DNA of 64,000 nt, taken from NCBI RefSeq assembly GCF_014256275.1, contig NZ_JACCFE010000002.1:1-64000 (forward strand), read 5' to 3'. Origin of the DNA: Rhodococcus sp. 4CII. Lineage in GTDB: Bacteria > Actinomycetota > Actinomycetes > Mycobacteriales > Mycobacteriaceae. The notes under the pieces are model-generated. The model saw only the letters and a program-made list of their open reading frames with translations. It was not told the origin of the DNA and searched no databases. Both the position numbers and the translations under genes were made by a program. Numbering within the stretch: position 1 is the stretch's first letter; every line of letters begins with the position of its first letter. Of the stretch, positions 52,286 to 62,278 are shown piece by piece.

Positions 52286-52785
52286 TCATGAACGGCTGCT
52301 CGGGGGAATAACCAGGACCTCCTCGACGACGACGTCGTCGACTCCGAGCAGTCCGATGAAGTGGTCACATCGCTGCCTCCGTGCAACCTCCCCGGCGGGC
52401 ACCGCAGGCCACGTAACCGCAAAGGGCGTCGCCGGCGACGACCAGGGCGCCCCGGCGACCACCCACTCGGCCGTGCCACTCGATGGCCATCCCACGGTAG
52501 TCGTCCCATCCGAGGTGACGAAGCAGATGTATCGGCCGTCGTCGAGCAGTAATGGGTTCGCGATGTGCGGGAAGATTGTGTGACGGCCAGGCTGAACCGG
52601 GGAAACGGCAGTGCCGATATCGAGAGGGCAGGGCGAAATTGCTCGCTCACCAGTCCGGATCTCGCGGACTGCGGAGGTGACGGCATCGGGCGACAAAAGT
52701 GGTCCCGAGATCGTCGTCGGCGCCGCCCCTCCCGCCGAACGACTGCCGTTGTCGATCGTCTCGAGCTCGCTGTGTTGCGGTCAGC
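52286..52785 (-). pseudogene. Decayed second cyclase-family gene
   Basis: Reading from about 52785 in changing frames gives ELETIDNGSRSA, GADDDLGTT and then, in one frame from 52696, LSPDAVTSAVREIRTGER and HTIFPHIANPLLLDDGRYIC. The first parts match the N-terminus of the cyclase at 49502-50434 (ELERIENGRRSA, EDDLGTANFLSPVAVRAATR, EIQTGER). The remainder does not follow the family. It is best read as a broken, partly deleted paralogue. Confidence 0.65.
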
Positions 52786-52898
52786 CGGACATGGTGTGTC
52801 GGTTCCTCTCTGGCCATTCAGCAGCGCAGCGCTGCCACGACCCAGTTACCGCCCGCGGGCAACCCGCACCCGGGAAGAAGGGAACAGGCTCCGCGTCG

Positions 52899-53735
52899 TC
52901 ACTCGAACGGCACGTCCAGACCGACGAATCGTTCCTTCCGCCACTGGATCGCGGCGGTGACACCCTGCTCGTGTCGGATGTTGGATTCGACTTCGTCACC
53001 TGCGACGAGATGGGCGAGGATATCCGCCTCCTTGCCGTAGAACCAAGCCTCGCGCAAACCGGCGAGATCGTAGGCGTGCCTGGTCGCGATTTTGCCGAGC
53101 TTCAGCGACTCCATCGGCATCCGCGATATGATCGTACCCAGCCGCTCTGCCTCGTTGAGCAGGTTCTCCTGTGAGACGATACGGTTGATCATTCGCAGCC
53201 GGAGCGCTTCGGCGGCGTGGACTGTCCCGCCTGTCAGGTAGATCTCGTGGGCGGCCTTCCAGCCGGCCGTATACACCAGCATCTGCGACATGAATACGCC
53301 GGTTGCGCGCAGCACGCTGTAGTCGAAAACTGCATCCGGCGTGGCCAGCGTGATGTCGCACAGCAGGGCGAGCTCGGCACCACCGGCCGCTGCTGTGCCG
53401 TGTACCGCCGCGATCAGCGGCTTGGGGTAGTCCTTGAGCGGCCAATACCAGTGATCGAAGATGAAGTCCAGGTAGGCGCGCGACTGGTCCTCACTCCAGG
53501 GCCGGGGTCCGCTGCCGAGTTCCTTGTGCGCCAATAGATCGTGTCCGGAGCAGAAGTGTGGGCCTGCGCCGCTGATCACGACCGCGTGGACATCGGCGTC
53601 GTACTTGGTCTCCTCCAGGAAGTGCCGCATCTCGCGCATCATCTGCGCGGAAATCGCGTTTCGTTTTTCGGGGCGATTCATGGTCACCCAGGCGATTCCT
53701 TCACGGACCTCGACGGCCAGTGCTGTGTACTCCAT
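52899..53735 (-). CDS. Enoyl-CoA hydratase/isomerase family protein
   Basis: A 278-residue crotonase with MNRPEKRNAIS, FCSGHDLLAHK and HGTAAAGGAELALLCDITLA including the first catalytic Glu (GGAELA). The second Glu region reads DYSVLRATGVFMSQMLVYTA, without the classical acid. This resembles the EchA-like proteins of Rhodococcus and Mycobacterium with longer loops. It probably acts on the CoA ester made by the neighbouring ligases. Confidence 0.88.
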   Translation of the reverse strand: MEYTALAVEVREGIAWVTMNRPEKRNAISAQMMREMRHFLEETKYDADVHAVVISGAGPHFCSGHDLLAHKELGSGPRPWSEDQSRAYLDFIFDHWYWPLKDYPKPLIAAVHGTAAAGGAELALLCDITLATPDAVFDYSVLRATGVFMSQMLVYTAGWKAAHEIYLTGGTVHAAEALRLRMINRIVSQENLLNEAERLGTIISRMPMESLKLGKIATRHAYDLAGLREAWFYGKEADILAHLVAGDEVESNIRHEQGVTAAIQWRKERFVGLDVPFE

Positions 53736-53768
53736 GTGTTGTTGCCTTTCGTCGCGCGTTCAATTGCG

Positions 53769-54152
53769 CTATTCGGATTCGCCTTGGATTTTCAGTGCAT
53801 GTTGGAACAGTTCGTCCCCGATCCGGCCGTAGGTGACCATGCCGTTGCACAGCAGGATCATCACCATGGCTTCGCGGATCTGTTGGAGCGTTACGCCCGC
53901 ACGCAGCGCGGCCTCGATGTGGTTCTTGCCGCCGCTGGGGTTCTCCCGCCAGATGTCGATGATGACGAAGATCAGTTCTTTCATGGCGAGGCTGAGGCCG
54001 TCGGGATTGTCCTGCAGCACATCGTCGCGTGCCTGCGTGTAGTGCTGGAAGTAGCTTGGGCTGAGCTGCTTCACGGAGTCGATGATCGGCGGTACCTTGC
54101 CCAGAAATGTGTTCCAGTGCTTATCCAGCTGCTTTTCTGTTACGGCGTCCAC
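53769..54152 (-). CDS. Carboxymuconolactone decarboxylase-like protein
   Basis: A 127-residue AhpD/CMD-fold protein with LDKHWNTFLGKVPP, LSLAMKELIFVIIDIWREN, HIEAALRAGVTLQQIREAM and ILLCNGMVTYGRIGDELF. The Cys-x-x-Cys of peroxidase-type AhpD is absent, so a decarboxylase, lactonase or structural role is more likely than peroxide reduction. GGAAGGAC lies before the GTG start. It lies between the crotonase and the NDP-forming ligase genes. Confidence 0.82.
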   Translation of the reverse strand: MDAVTEKQLDKHWNTFLGKVPPIIDSVKQLSPSYFQHYTQARDDVLQDNPDGLSLAMKELIFVIIDIWRENPSGGKNHIEAALRAGVTLQQIREAMVMILLCNGMVTYGRIGDELFQHALKIQGESE

Positions 54153-54202
54153 GTCAGTCCTTCCAGATGAAATAATTGATGTTGCTGCTCACCGCGTCCT
54201 AC

Positions 54203-55339
54203 TCATCCGATCAGGACATCCACGGCACAGGCCCGAGCGCCGTCGATCATGAGAGGGTTCACCTCGATCTCGGTGATCCCCGGCTCGGCGTCGTATGCAG
54301 CGACCAGTGCGTCGACGGCCGACAGCAGCGCGCGGAGGTTCAACGGCGGCAGGTTGCGGTATCCGGTGAAAAGTGGATACCGCCGCAATGTGCGGACCGC
54401 TGCCTCGATCTCCCCCGGCGCGCACGGAAGGGGGAGGAAAACCATGTCCTTGTCCAGCTCCGCCGTGACCCCACCCGACCCGATCGTCAGCACCGGCCCG
54501 AACTCCGGATCGGTGACGATACCGATGAGGAACTCCTCGCCCACGTTCTGTTGCTGGACGAGTACGTACCCGGTACCGCCCCGGATGTGCTCGGAAAACC
54601 TTGTGTCGAGGGTGGCGTAAGCGGCCTGCAGTTCGACGGCGTTGCGGATTCCGACGATCACGCCGCCGAGCTGGGTACGGTGCGCAACCGCGTCGGACTC
54701 AATTTTCGCGACGACCGGGTATCCGATCCGGTCACCGATCGCGACTGCCGCCTCCGCCGAGTGCGCAGCGGCCTGTTGTGGGAGGACCATGCCGTGCAGA
54801 GCGAGCAAATCGAACGCATCTTCAGGGAGCTTCTGCTCCGGCTGGCGTGCTGCGATCGGCTTGCCGGTGCTCAGCGTCGACGACGCACGCCGTGCGGCGA
54901 GGGCTGCCAGTGCAGCGACGGCTCGTGGTGGCTGCGCGATGACTGCCGCGCCCGCCCGGCGAAGGCGGGTCTCGAGCTCGTCGGGCAGACGGATTTCCGA
55001 CGCCATGTAGGCGATGACGACGGTGACGCCCTGCGCGGTCCACGTCGGTAGCACACGCAGAATCTCTTCGCCGATGTCCGGGAAATCGTTGGCCAGTGGG
55101 GTCAGTATCAGCAGCAACACGTCTGGCCGTGCCGCCGATTCAACGACCGACGTCAGGTAGGCCAACTTGGTCGTGTCGGGCTGCTGGGCGATGGGTCCGA
55201 TATCGACAGGATTGCCCGAGAGCTCCGGAAGCCCCGACAATTTCACGGTGACCGGCACGAGTTCCAGGGATGTGCCGGCCGCCATGTCGGCGACCAGTGC
55301 ACCCATCCCGCCGCTGGCGGTCATGACCACAGTTCTCAT
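54203..55339 (-). CDS. NDP-forming acyl-CoA synthetase, ATP-grasp-containing subunit
   Basis: A 378-residue protein. An N-terminal CoA-ligase part (GGMGALVADMAAG, PDVLLLILTPLANDF) precedes an ATP-grasp_5 domain (IGDRIGYPVVAKIESDAVAH, VLVQQQNVGEEFLIGIVTDP, GVTAELDKDMVFLPLP, ITEIEVNPLMI). Such subunits make or use acyl-CoA with ADP/ATP exchange through a phospho-His on the partner protein. It overlaps the alpha-like subunit gene by 4 bases. A split ADP-forming ligase next to an AMP-forming ligase suggests two different acid activation steps. Confidence 0.85.
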   Translation of the reverse strand: MRTVVMTASGGMGALVADMAAGTSLELVPVTVKLSGLPELSGNPVDIGPIAQQPDTTKLAYLTSVVESAARPDVLLLILTPLANDFPDIGEEILRVLPTWTAQGVTVVIAYMASEIRLPDELETRLRRAGAAVIAQPPRAVAALAALAARRASSTLSTGKPIAARQPEQKLPEDAFDLLALHGMVLPQQAAAHSAEAAVAIGDRIGYPVVAKIESDAVAHRTQLGGVIVGIRNAVELQAAYATLDTRFSEHIRGGTGYVLVQQQNVGEEFLIGIVTDPEFGPVLTIGSGGVTAELDKDMVFLPLPCAPGEIEAAVRTLRRYPLFTGYRNLPPLNLRALLSAVDALVAAYDAEPGITEIEVNPLMIDGARACAVDVLIG

Positions 55340-56262
55340 CGTCCGTCCCTCCCGGCGACGGCGGCAAGTTCGGCGAGCCGAACCTCCGCGATGTCAACAA
55401 GCTCGTCGAGCGATGCTGCTGGTAGCAAACCAAATTCATTCGCCACCGCCTCCCACATCTGGCCGTCGCCGGCGATCTTCCCCGTGTGGGAACGGGAGGC
55501 TGCTGCCCCGGCAGCCGATCGTCCAGACTTCGTGACGATCACGGTTTTGTCGAGTTCACGTGCACGGCGCCCGACTTCGCGTGCGGTCTCGGGGTTCTTG
55601 AAGGCCTCGACGTAGCCGAGTAGCACCCGGGTCTCTGATTGCTCGAGCACAGCGAGTGCGAGTTCGCCCCACTCCAGGTCGAGTTCGTTACCTGAGGTGA
55701 CCGCGTAGCCGATGCCGAGCCCGCGGCACGCGCAGGTCTGCAGCACGACGTTGGTCAGGGCCCCGCTCTGCGCCACCACCGCCAACGGCCCCGGCGACAG
55801 CGGCATCTGTCCGATCACCGTCGAAAAGGTCAGCGGAACATTGTCGATATTGTTCAGCGCACCGATGCAGTTCGGCCCCAGCAGTCGTAGCCCCGACCCC
55901 GTGCAGATCCTGCGGACCTCGTCGTCGAGCACCGAATTGCCAGCCTCTCCGAACCCGCTCGCGACGCTGATCGCAAACGGCACCCCGGCCTTGGCGCACT
56001 CCAATAAAGTGGCCGGCACCAGGGCCGCATTGACAAGGATTAGCGCCACGTCCGGCACGAACGGAATGTCGGTGATCGTCGGGTAAGTCGGCACTCCCAT
56101 CGTCTCGGTCCTGCGTGGGTTGACCGCCGCGAGCCGACCCGTGAACCCGGCGTCGAGCAGATATCGGAGGGGCCGCGACGCATAGCTTGCGGGATCGGAG
56201 GAAGCACCTACGACGGCGACCGCGGACGGCCGCAGCAATGCGGTAAGTGGATCGGCAGCCAT
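55336..56262 (-). CDS. NDP-forming acyl-CoA synthetase, CoA-binding (alpha-like) subunit
   Basis: A 308-residue protein with the CoA_binding_2 Rossmann domain (SAVAVVGASSDPASYASRP, AAVNPRR), RLLGPNCIGALNN and a succinyl-CoA ligase-like domain holding SRSHTGKIAG, with the His that is phosphorylated in this family. The ATG at 56262 overlaps the stop of the monooxygenase gene by one base (TGATG). It pairs with the ATP-grasp protein encoded next. The acid is unknown. Confidence 0.85.
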   Translation of the reverse strand: MAADPLTALLRPSAVAVVGASSDPASYASRPLRYLLDAGFTGRLAAVNPRRTETMGVPTYPTITDIPFVPDVALILVNAALVPATLLECAKAGVPFAISVASGFGEAGNSVLDDEVRRICTGSGLRLLGPNCIGALNNIDNVPLTFSTVIGQMPLSPGPLAVVAQSGALTNVVLQTCACRGLGIGYAVTSGNELDLEWGELALAVLEQSETRVLLGYVEAFKNPETAREVGRRARELDKTVIVTKSGRSAAGAAASRSHTGKIAGDGQMWEAVANEFGLLPAASLDELVDIAEVRLAELAAVAGRDGR

Positions 56263-58103
56263 CAACGTTCCGCCCTCCGGGGCTCGAGTGACAGACCCGC
56301 GAACCTGCCCTCGGCCCGCCAGTTCTCCAACATGTCGTAGAACTCGAGCGCCGATCCGCCGAAGTTCGCGTCGGTCTCCGGCAGGTCCTCCGGTCGACCC
56401 TCGTTGTTGAAGAAGCCCGGAATACATGCCTGTAGGAGCTCGAGGCGTTGCCGGGAGTACGGGTCGTTACGTGCCGAGCGCGTCTTTATCGTCTGCACCC
56501 AGCCTGCCTCCGCGTCGGACTCGACGTCGAATACCTCTACTTCGTTGTCGATGCAGTGCGCAATGACAAAGGCGACATGCCGGGCGAATTCGCCCAGTGC
56601 GGTGGGGAAGTTGATCGTCAACGGGGCGAACTGGGAATTGACCCCGGGACTGAACGCCAGGTTCGGGAAACCACTGGTCATCATGCCGTGCAGCGACGAC
56701 ATGCCGTCCGCCCACTTCACGGTCAAACTGACCCCATCTCGGCCGACGACGTCGAATCCAGCACGGCGAGTGCGGGCCGAGTTGATATCGAAGCCGGTGG
56801 CGAAGATCAGGCAGTCAAGCGGGTATTCGGCGCCATTGACGACAAGTCCGTCCGGCGTGATTCGCTCGATTTCAGCGCCTTTCGTATCCACCAGCGAGAC
56901 GTTCGGGCGTTCAAACGTCTGGAGGTACTCGTCATGAAAGCCGGGCCGCTTGCAAAAGTAGTAGTAATAGCCCTTCAGGCTTTCGGCCGTGGCCGGATCA
57001 CTCACGATCGAGTCGATCCGGGCGCGAACTTCCTCGCCCAGTTCCAGGTCCGCGACCTCGGTGCGCGCCGCCCGCTCCGCGGGAGAAAGGCCGACAAAGT
57101 CCGGATTGCACATCAGCTTTTTGAAGGCGTACGTCCAACCGTCGTCGACGAGATCTTCCAGCCCTGCAACACCCGAGATGAGCGCGGTGAAGTTGTGGAT
57201 ACGACGCTGCTGCCAGCCGGGTTCCAACGACGCCACCCACGACGGGTCCGTTGGCCGGTTGTTGCGAGGGGCCACGGTGGACGGTGTCCGCTGGAACACG
57301 TACACCTGCTTCGCCGACCGACCGAGATGAGGCACGATCTGCACCGCAGTAGCGCCTGTGCCGATGATTCCGACCGACTTGTCCGCCAACCCGCTCAAGT
57401 CACCCTCGGCGCTACCCTTCGTGTACTCGTAGTCCCACCGGCTACTGTGAAAGGCATGGCCACGAAAGGTCTCGATCCCAGGGATCGCCGGCGGCCGCGG
57501 CTTGTCCATCGGACCGTTCGCCATCAGCACGAATCGCGCGCGCATCGCGTCACCACGATCGGTGTGTACCGTCCAGCGTCGCCTCCTTTCATCCCACTCC
57601 AACCCCGTCACCTGTGTCTGGAAGCACGTGTCGCGGTATAGGTCGAAGTGGCGTGCGGCCTTCCGGCAGTAGTCCAGAATTTCCGGTTGACGGGTGTACT
57701 TTTCGGTCGGGATGTAGCCCGTTTCCTCCAGTAGCGGCAGGTAAATGTATGACTCGACATCGCACTGGGCGCCGGGATAGCGGTTCCAGTACCAGACACC
57801 GCCGAAGTCGCCAGCCTTGTCGAGAACTCGGATCGACTGCACGCCGCGCATACGGAGGTGCGCGCCGCTCAGGATTCCGGAAAGCCCACCGCCGATCACG
57901 AGCACGTCCACCTCGTCGGTCAGCGGTTCACGGTGGATCGGAGGCATGTGTGGATCAGCCTCGCTGAGGCCGACATCGGCCAACGTTGCCGTACTTTTGC
58001 GTGCCTTCGCCCGCCGTTTCGTCATGCGGACGTCGCGCTCGTGACGGTAGCGGGCCCGAAGTTCGTCCAATTCTGCTTCGGATATGCTGAAAGGGGTTGA
58101 CAT
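56262..58103 (-). CDS. Baeyer-Villiger-type flavin monooxygenase
   Basis: A 613-residue flavoprotein. After an N-terminal extension of about 65 residues comes the FAD fold VIGGGLSGILSGAHLRMRG, with GGVWYWNRYPGAQCDVESY, then the BVMO fingerprint FRGHAFHSSRWD, the NADPH fold IIGTGATAVQIVPHLGR and the late FATGFD motif. These enzymes insert one oxygen next to a ketone and make an ester or lactone. The extension resembles that of acetone- or acetophenone-type BVMOs. It heads a tightly coupled block with the NDP-forming ligase genes, so a ketone is a likely intermediate. Confidence 0.92.
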   Translation of the reverse strand: MSTPFSISEAELDELRARYRHERDVRMTKRRAKARKSTATLADVGLSEADPHMPPIHREPLTDEVDVLVIGGGLSGILSGAHLRMRGVQSIRVLDKAGDFGGVWYWNRYPGAQCDVESYIYLPLLEETGYIPTEKYTRQPEILDYCRKAARHFDLYRDTCFQTQVTGLEWDERRRRWTVHTDRGDAMRARFVLMANGPMDKPRPPAIPGIETFRGHAFHSSRWDYEYTKGSAEGDLSGLADKSVGIIGTGATAVQIVPHLGRSAKQVYVFQRTPSTVAPRNNRPTDPSWVASLEPGWQQRRIHNFTALISGVAGLEDLVDDGWTYAFKKLMCNPDFVGLSPAERAARTEVADLELGEEVRARIDSIVSDPATAESLKGYYYYFCKRPGFHDEYLQTFERPNVSLVDTKGAEIERITPDGLVVNGAEYPLDCLIFATGFDINSARTRRAGFDVVGRDGVSLTVKWADGMSSLHGMMTSGFPNLAFSPGVNSQFAPLTINFPTALGEFARHVAFVIAHCIDNEVEVFDVESDAEAGWVQTIKTRSARNDPYSRQRLELLQACIPGFFNNEGRPEDLPETDANFGGSALEFYDMLENWRAEGRFAGLSLEPRRAER

Positions 58104-58369
58104 TCTCTTTTACCTTTGGTTTCGAAATCAGTGATGAGCCAGGGCCGTCGCGACGCCAGTGGCAAAGTTGTGCGATCTCCGTCGATCGACGGGGCCTGAC
58201 ACCAGGATGTTTCGCTCTTTCTGAGTCCCTGTTCTGGCGATGTGTCGAGCAGCTGCTCGATAGGGGCCAGGAAACATCCCTCCGAGACCCGAGACGTCGA
58301 CCGCGTTCCTTCCAGCTAGGGTGAACAGCCACAAGGCGGTGGCCGCGTGGATCGCATCGGATATCGCGA

Positions 58370-59749
58370 TCATGACTGGAGTTGCCGATCGACCGAGGGT
58401 GGCTCAATACTCTGCCCTGTGATACGCATGTTCCTGCGACGCACGGCGAGTAAGACGATGCCGACAGCAGCGAGGATTGTCGGAATGATCGTCAGGCTGA
58501 AGATCGTGGTGGAGGCCAAACCGGCGGCGATGAGGAACCCGCCAACGAGCGGGCCGATGATCGATCCGACTCGGCCGACGCCGTAGGCCCAGCCGAGGCC
58601 GGTGGAACGGGCAACCGTCGGGTAGACGTCGGCGCCGACCGCGCTGATCCCGGTCTGTCCACCGGATATGCCGAAGCCGACAACGAACAGCGCAATCAGC
58701 ATGAGGGCGGTGTTGCCGATCGCCGTCGCGGTGGCGGCGATGGACACCGCAGCGATGAGGTAGCTGGCGGCAAGGATGCCGGTGGCAGATCGTCGGTAGT
58801 CCGCAATCAGACCTATAGTAACGCCACCCACAACCCCACCAAAGTTGTACAGCGATGTCGCCACTAGGGCAAGGGACGCGCTGAGGCCGGCCGCGGTGAA
58901 GAGCGACGGCATCCAGTTCAGCAGGAAGTATGCGACGAACAGGTTCATGCCGAAGACAATCCAGAGCAGAATCGTCACCACCGACCGATGTTCGGTGAAC
59001 AACGTCCGCACCGGGGAGCGACGAATAGCCTTTTCCGGCAGGACGAACGCGCTCTTCGTCGCGTCTGCCTGAACCGCCGGGGCAAGCCTCCCGAGAATCT
59101 TGGCTGCTCGCTCATTCTGTCCGGTCACCGCGAGGAAGCGGATCGACTCCGGAAGCGCTCGCCAGGCAATTAACAAGATGATCAAGGTCAGGACTCCACC
59201 GGCGGCAAATACAGTGCGCCAACCGTAATGGGGTATCAGGTAGGCCGCCAGAAAGCCGCCCACCATGCCACCGAGGGACATCGACGACACCACAACGGTG
59301 ACGACGGTGGAGCGACGACGAGCTGGGGCGTACTCGGACGCCAGTGCGATCAGGTTCGGTGTGAGTCCGCCGAGGCCGATGCCACACACAAAGCGGAGCG
59401 CTAGGAGGGTCTCGACATTGGGGGCGATGGTCTGAAGTAAGGTGAAGACCGCGACCCCCACAGTACACAGCAGAATGACCTTGCGACGCCCGATCCGATC
59501 GGCGATCGGACCGAAAGCCATTCCTCCCAACATCATGCCGACGAGTCCCGCGGAGAAAACCAGGCCGAACGCCGAGACCGGGAGCCCCCAATCCTTGGCG
59601 ATGGCCGGTGCGGCGAAGCCGATCGACTGAACGTCGAAGCCGTCCAGGATTGCGATCGCGATGCAGATTGCGAGCGTACGTTTCTGCAAGCGAGAGAACG
59701 GTGCACCATCGACTACGGCCTCGACGTCGACGCGTAGGGGAGGTTTCAT
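58370..59749 (-). CDS. MFS transporter, aromatic acid:H+ symporter (AAHS)-type
   Basis: A 459-residue major facilitator with twelve likely membrane segments. It shows the AAHS signature DGFDVQSIGFAAPAIAKDWG in the first segment and the MFS loop GPIADRIGRRKVIL; the second half has GLIADYRRS. Relatives such as PcaK and BenK import aromatic acids with protons. AGAGGAT supports the ATG at 59749. It is upstream of the BVMO gene with a 266-base gap and likely brings in the pathway's substrate or a related acid. Confidence 0.9.
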   Translation of the reverse strand: MKPPLRVDVEAVVDGAPFSRLQKRTLAICIAIAILDGFDVQSIGFAAPAIAKDWGLPVSAFGLVFSAGLVGMMLGGMAFGPIADRIGRRKVILLCTVGVAVFTLLQTIAPNVETLLALRFVCGIGLGGLTPNLIALASEYAPARRRSTVVTVVVSSMSLGGMVGGFLAAYLIPHYGWRTVFAAGGVLTLIILLIAWRALPESIRFLAVTGQNERAAKILGRLAPAVQADATKSAFVLPEKAIRRSPVRTLFTEHRSVVTILLWIVFGMNLFVAYFLLNWMPSLFTAAGLSASLALVATSLYNFGGVVGGVTIGLIADYRRSATGILAASYLIAAVSIAATATAIGNTALMLIALFVVGFGISGGQTGISAVGADVYPTVARSTGLGWAYGVGRVGSIIGPLVGGFLIAAGLASTTIFSLTIIPTILAAVGIVLLAVRRRNMRITGQSIEPPSVDRQLQS

Positions 59750-59952
59750 GAAATCCTCTTTCTCATAAGCGTTTTGGATCCGGGCTGACGACCATCCCGT
59801 TCCGCGGATGGGCGGCGATCCGGGCAGGTCCGGACCGGGAGAAGGTGCCGTCGTTGTGACATGCGTTCGCCGCACGGCACCCCGAGCCCACCCTTCCGAC
59901 AGGAGAGATCATTGATCAGATTGATCCTCAGAACGGGGCGAGCGCTGTGTAT

Positions 59953-60903
59953 CTAGAGCACCTCGGAGAACTTCTCCTCGAGGCTCTGCGGACAGATCAG
60001 CGCACGGATGTGGCTATCAAACCCGGGCGCAGCCATGCCCTCGCGGAGATGGTCGATCAACGCACCGATGTGCAGCGGCGGCCAGCCCTCGTAGTCGTGA
60101 ACGAGCCAGGTGCCCATCTCGGTTATCCAGTACTTCTGCAGGACCGGTATCAGGCGACCGGCCTCGATGTGCGGGCGGATGTAGTGCTCGGTGAAATACA
60201 CGATTCCGAGGTCATTCAATGCCGCGTGCAGCAGGCCGGGTATGTGGCCGTGCACTCGAGAGCGACCCGAGACGAGAATCGGCCGCTCCTCGTCGCCGTC
60301 CCGGATCATCCAGAACGGTGCGTCGGCCATCACGCAGTCGTGCTGTTTGAGGTCCTCGGGCGTACGCGGGGTGCCGTGCCGGGCGAGGTAATTGGGTGTG
60401 GCTGCCATGCAGAAGGATCGGGTGTGCAGCAATTCCGAGTGCAGCGACTTCTCCGGACCCCCTCCGCTGAGCAACGCGAGGTCGACACCTTGCGATCGAA
60501 TGTCAATGTCGCGCACGAAAACTGACAGATCGACGCTGACCTCTGGATGCTGCGCTAGGTACTGCGGAATGAGGTACGCCGCGACATCCGACGCGAAGCC
60601 CTTTATGGCCGCAACCTTGATGTGTCCTTGCGGGACTGCTTTTTCTCCCTGACCCGCAGCATGCGCCAGCTGAAGACTCGCGACGGCCTGCCGGCATCCA
60701 TTGAGATATTCCTCTCCCGCCCTCGTCAGCCCGACGCTACGCGTGGTGCGATTGAGCAGCTTGAAACCGAGCCTCTGCTCGAGCTGAGCGATCCGCCGGC
60801 TCACGATCGCGACCGAGACTTCGAGATGTCGGGCAGCTCGGGTAAAGCTCCCCTGGTCGACAACAGCGAGGAATTCTTCGATGCCGTCCCAACGAGTGAC
60901 CAC
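59953..60903 (-). CDS. LysR-family transcriptional regulator
   Basis: A 316-residue regulator with the LysR helix-turn-helix WDGIEEFLAVVDQGSFTRAA, VSVAIVSRRIAQLEQRLG and FKLLNRTTRSVGLTRAGEEY, and a periplasmic-binding-like effector domain. The GTG at 60903 is preferred because GGAGGA lies upstream at a good distance; an in-frame ATG at 60981 has no such site. It is upstream of the transporter on the same strand, with about 200 bases between them. It likely activates the 48.8-59.7 kb genes in response to an aromatic or ring-derived effector. Confidence 0.88.
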   Translation of the reverse strand: MVTRWDGIEEFLAVVDQGSFTRAARHLEVSVAIVSRRIAQLEQRLGFKLLNRTTRSVGLTRAGEEYLNGCRQAVASLQLAHAAGQGEKAVPQGHIKVAAIKGFASDVAAYLIPQYLAQHPEVSVDLSVFVRDIDIRSQGVDLALLSGGGPEKSLHSELLHTRSFCMAATPNYLARHGTPRTPEDLKQHDCVMADAPFWMIRDGDEERPILVSGRSRVHGHIPGLLHAALNDLGIVYFTEHYIRPHIEAGRLIPVLQKYWITEMGTWLVHDYEGWPPLHIGALIDHLREGMAAPGFDSHIRALICPQSLEEKFSEVL

Positions 60904-62278
60904 CGCGACTCCTCCATGGTCTCGATCGCGCTGCAAGCCTGGGCCGCGCGAGCATCTGTTGACGCCTTCAAGGGTCATCAACTTTGAAGTATGTTGCCTA
61001 TCACACTAGTCGACTATCTCCTCCACGGCAATAGTCGCGCCAATGACCCGCAACTTATGCAAAAATGCGTGGACAGCCCCTCCTTGCGACTCCGGTTGCA
61101 CCCCGCCCGATCACCTGCTCGGCCTTGAGGTTGGCAGCGTGATCCACACAGTCCTAGCCGGTCAGCAGGGTCCGTCCCGAACATCGACGGACACCGCCGG
61201 ACCGTTTGAAGGCTTCCAGTTCGAGCAGCTACTTCACCTGCAGCATTGGCCGGGCAGACGGGCCGCCGTTCCGCGGGACCCGGGTTTACTGGCGTGCCCA
61301 GCTTCTCGCGCCGCGAGCGCGCTCGGGCGCCTCATGAGATTCCTCGGATCGTTTATGACTCGTGGGGGGTCAGAGGGTTCGTCGTCGACGGCACCCAGTT
61401 GGCCGAGCAAATGGTCACCACCGTGCGCACTGGGGAGAGCGCTCATTTGCCGGACGATGATCGGCAACGGATGGGCATTCTGATCAAGACCAGCGCCGAT
61501 ACCGGCCCGAGAGCCGGCGATGAGGATCGATGAACACCGCCGGAGGGTCCCGGCACCCAAGGGCAGCGGTGCTGATTCCACATCCACACCAATCCTTATG
61601 CTGCGCTACCGAAGTACGCGTATGCGAACGGATGGCGCCGTGGCTTGGAACGGAGTTGCCACCGCAAGGGCAGCGTTTACGTTCGGTCAACTCGATAAGC
61701 GCAAGCGCAAGCGCCGCAGGGCCGTCGAGCGTTCGTCGTCGCGGTCGGGGATCGAGCAGTGGCGCGGCAGCGGCGCCGGTACTACTAGCTCGCCTCGACC
61801 TACTGGACCGGAGCGATATTCTCCGAGGCAGGCTGCCCAGACACTCCACCATGGAGTGCTTTCGTCCCCATCAGACGAGAACCGACCTGTCGATCACATC
61901 GGCGACCACAGTTGCCGACGGCCAATTGAGCAATATATGTATTCGCAATCGACCCCGAGGAGTTACGTCACATCCAGCCGGCTTTCGAGCCGGAAGGGCC
62001 GGATTGTTGCGCAATGCGTCCGCGGAGGGCAGGGCTATTGTGCGCTAGTTCACAATGCTCTACAGTCGACCTCACCGCAGACCCGCGTGAATTACTGGAA
62101 GTTTCGACTTTCCCATTCGCGTCGCAATGCGCCACGGTGCCAAGGCATGCGGTCGTTCGCATGTTCACCCTCCATGCTGTCGCGCCCAATCCTCCCCCGC
62201 GGACCGATCGGCTCCCCGACTGACAGGTCCGAGCCCGGTGAGCGCGCTACCTGCCAGAACTTCGAAGGAAGAGAACCT
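60904..62278. other. Long gene-poor stretch with two inverted repeats
   Basis: About 1.37 kb without a frame that I can assign. It has a perfect 10-base palindrome TAGTCGACTA (61007-61016) just upstream of the LysR gene and an inverted repeat at 62037-62056. Two plus-strand pieces, VYDSWGVRGFVVDGTQLAEQ near 61350 and a Ser/Arg-rich frame near 61700, do not resemble any family I know. It may hold the eroded 3' part of a lost gene. Confidence 0.4.
62037..62056. promoter_or_regulatory. Inverted repeat upstream of the alcohol dehydrogenase gene
   Basis: ATTGTG, 8 bases and CACAAT form a perfect 6-base dyad about 220 bases before the alcohol dehydrogenase start. The spacing is typical of a dimeric regulator site. 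The regulator is unknown. Confidence 0.35.
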
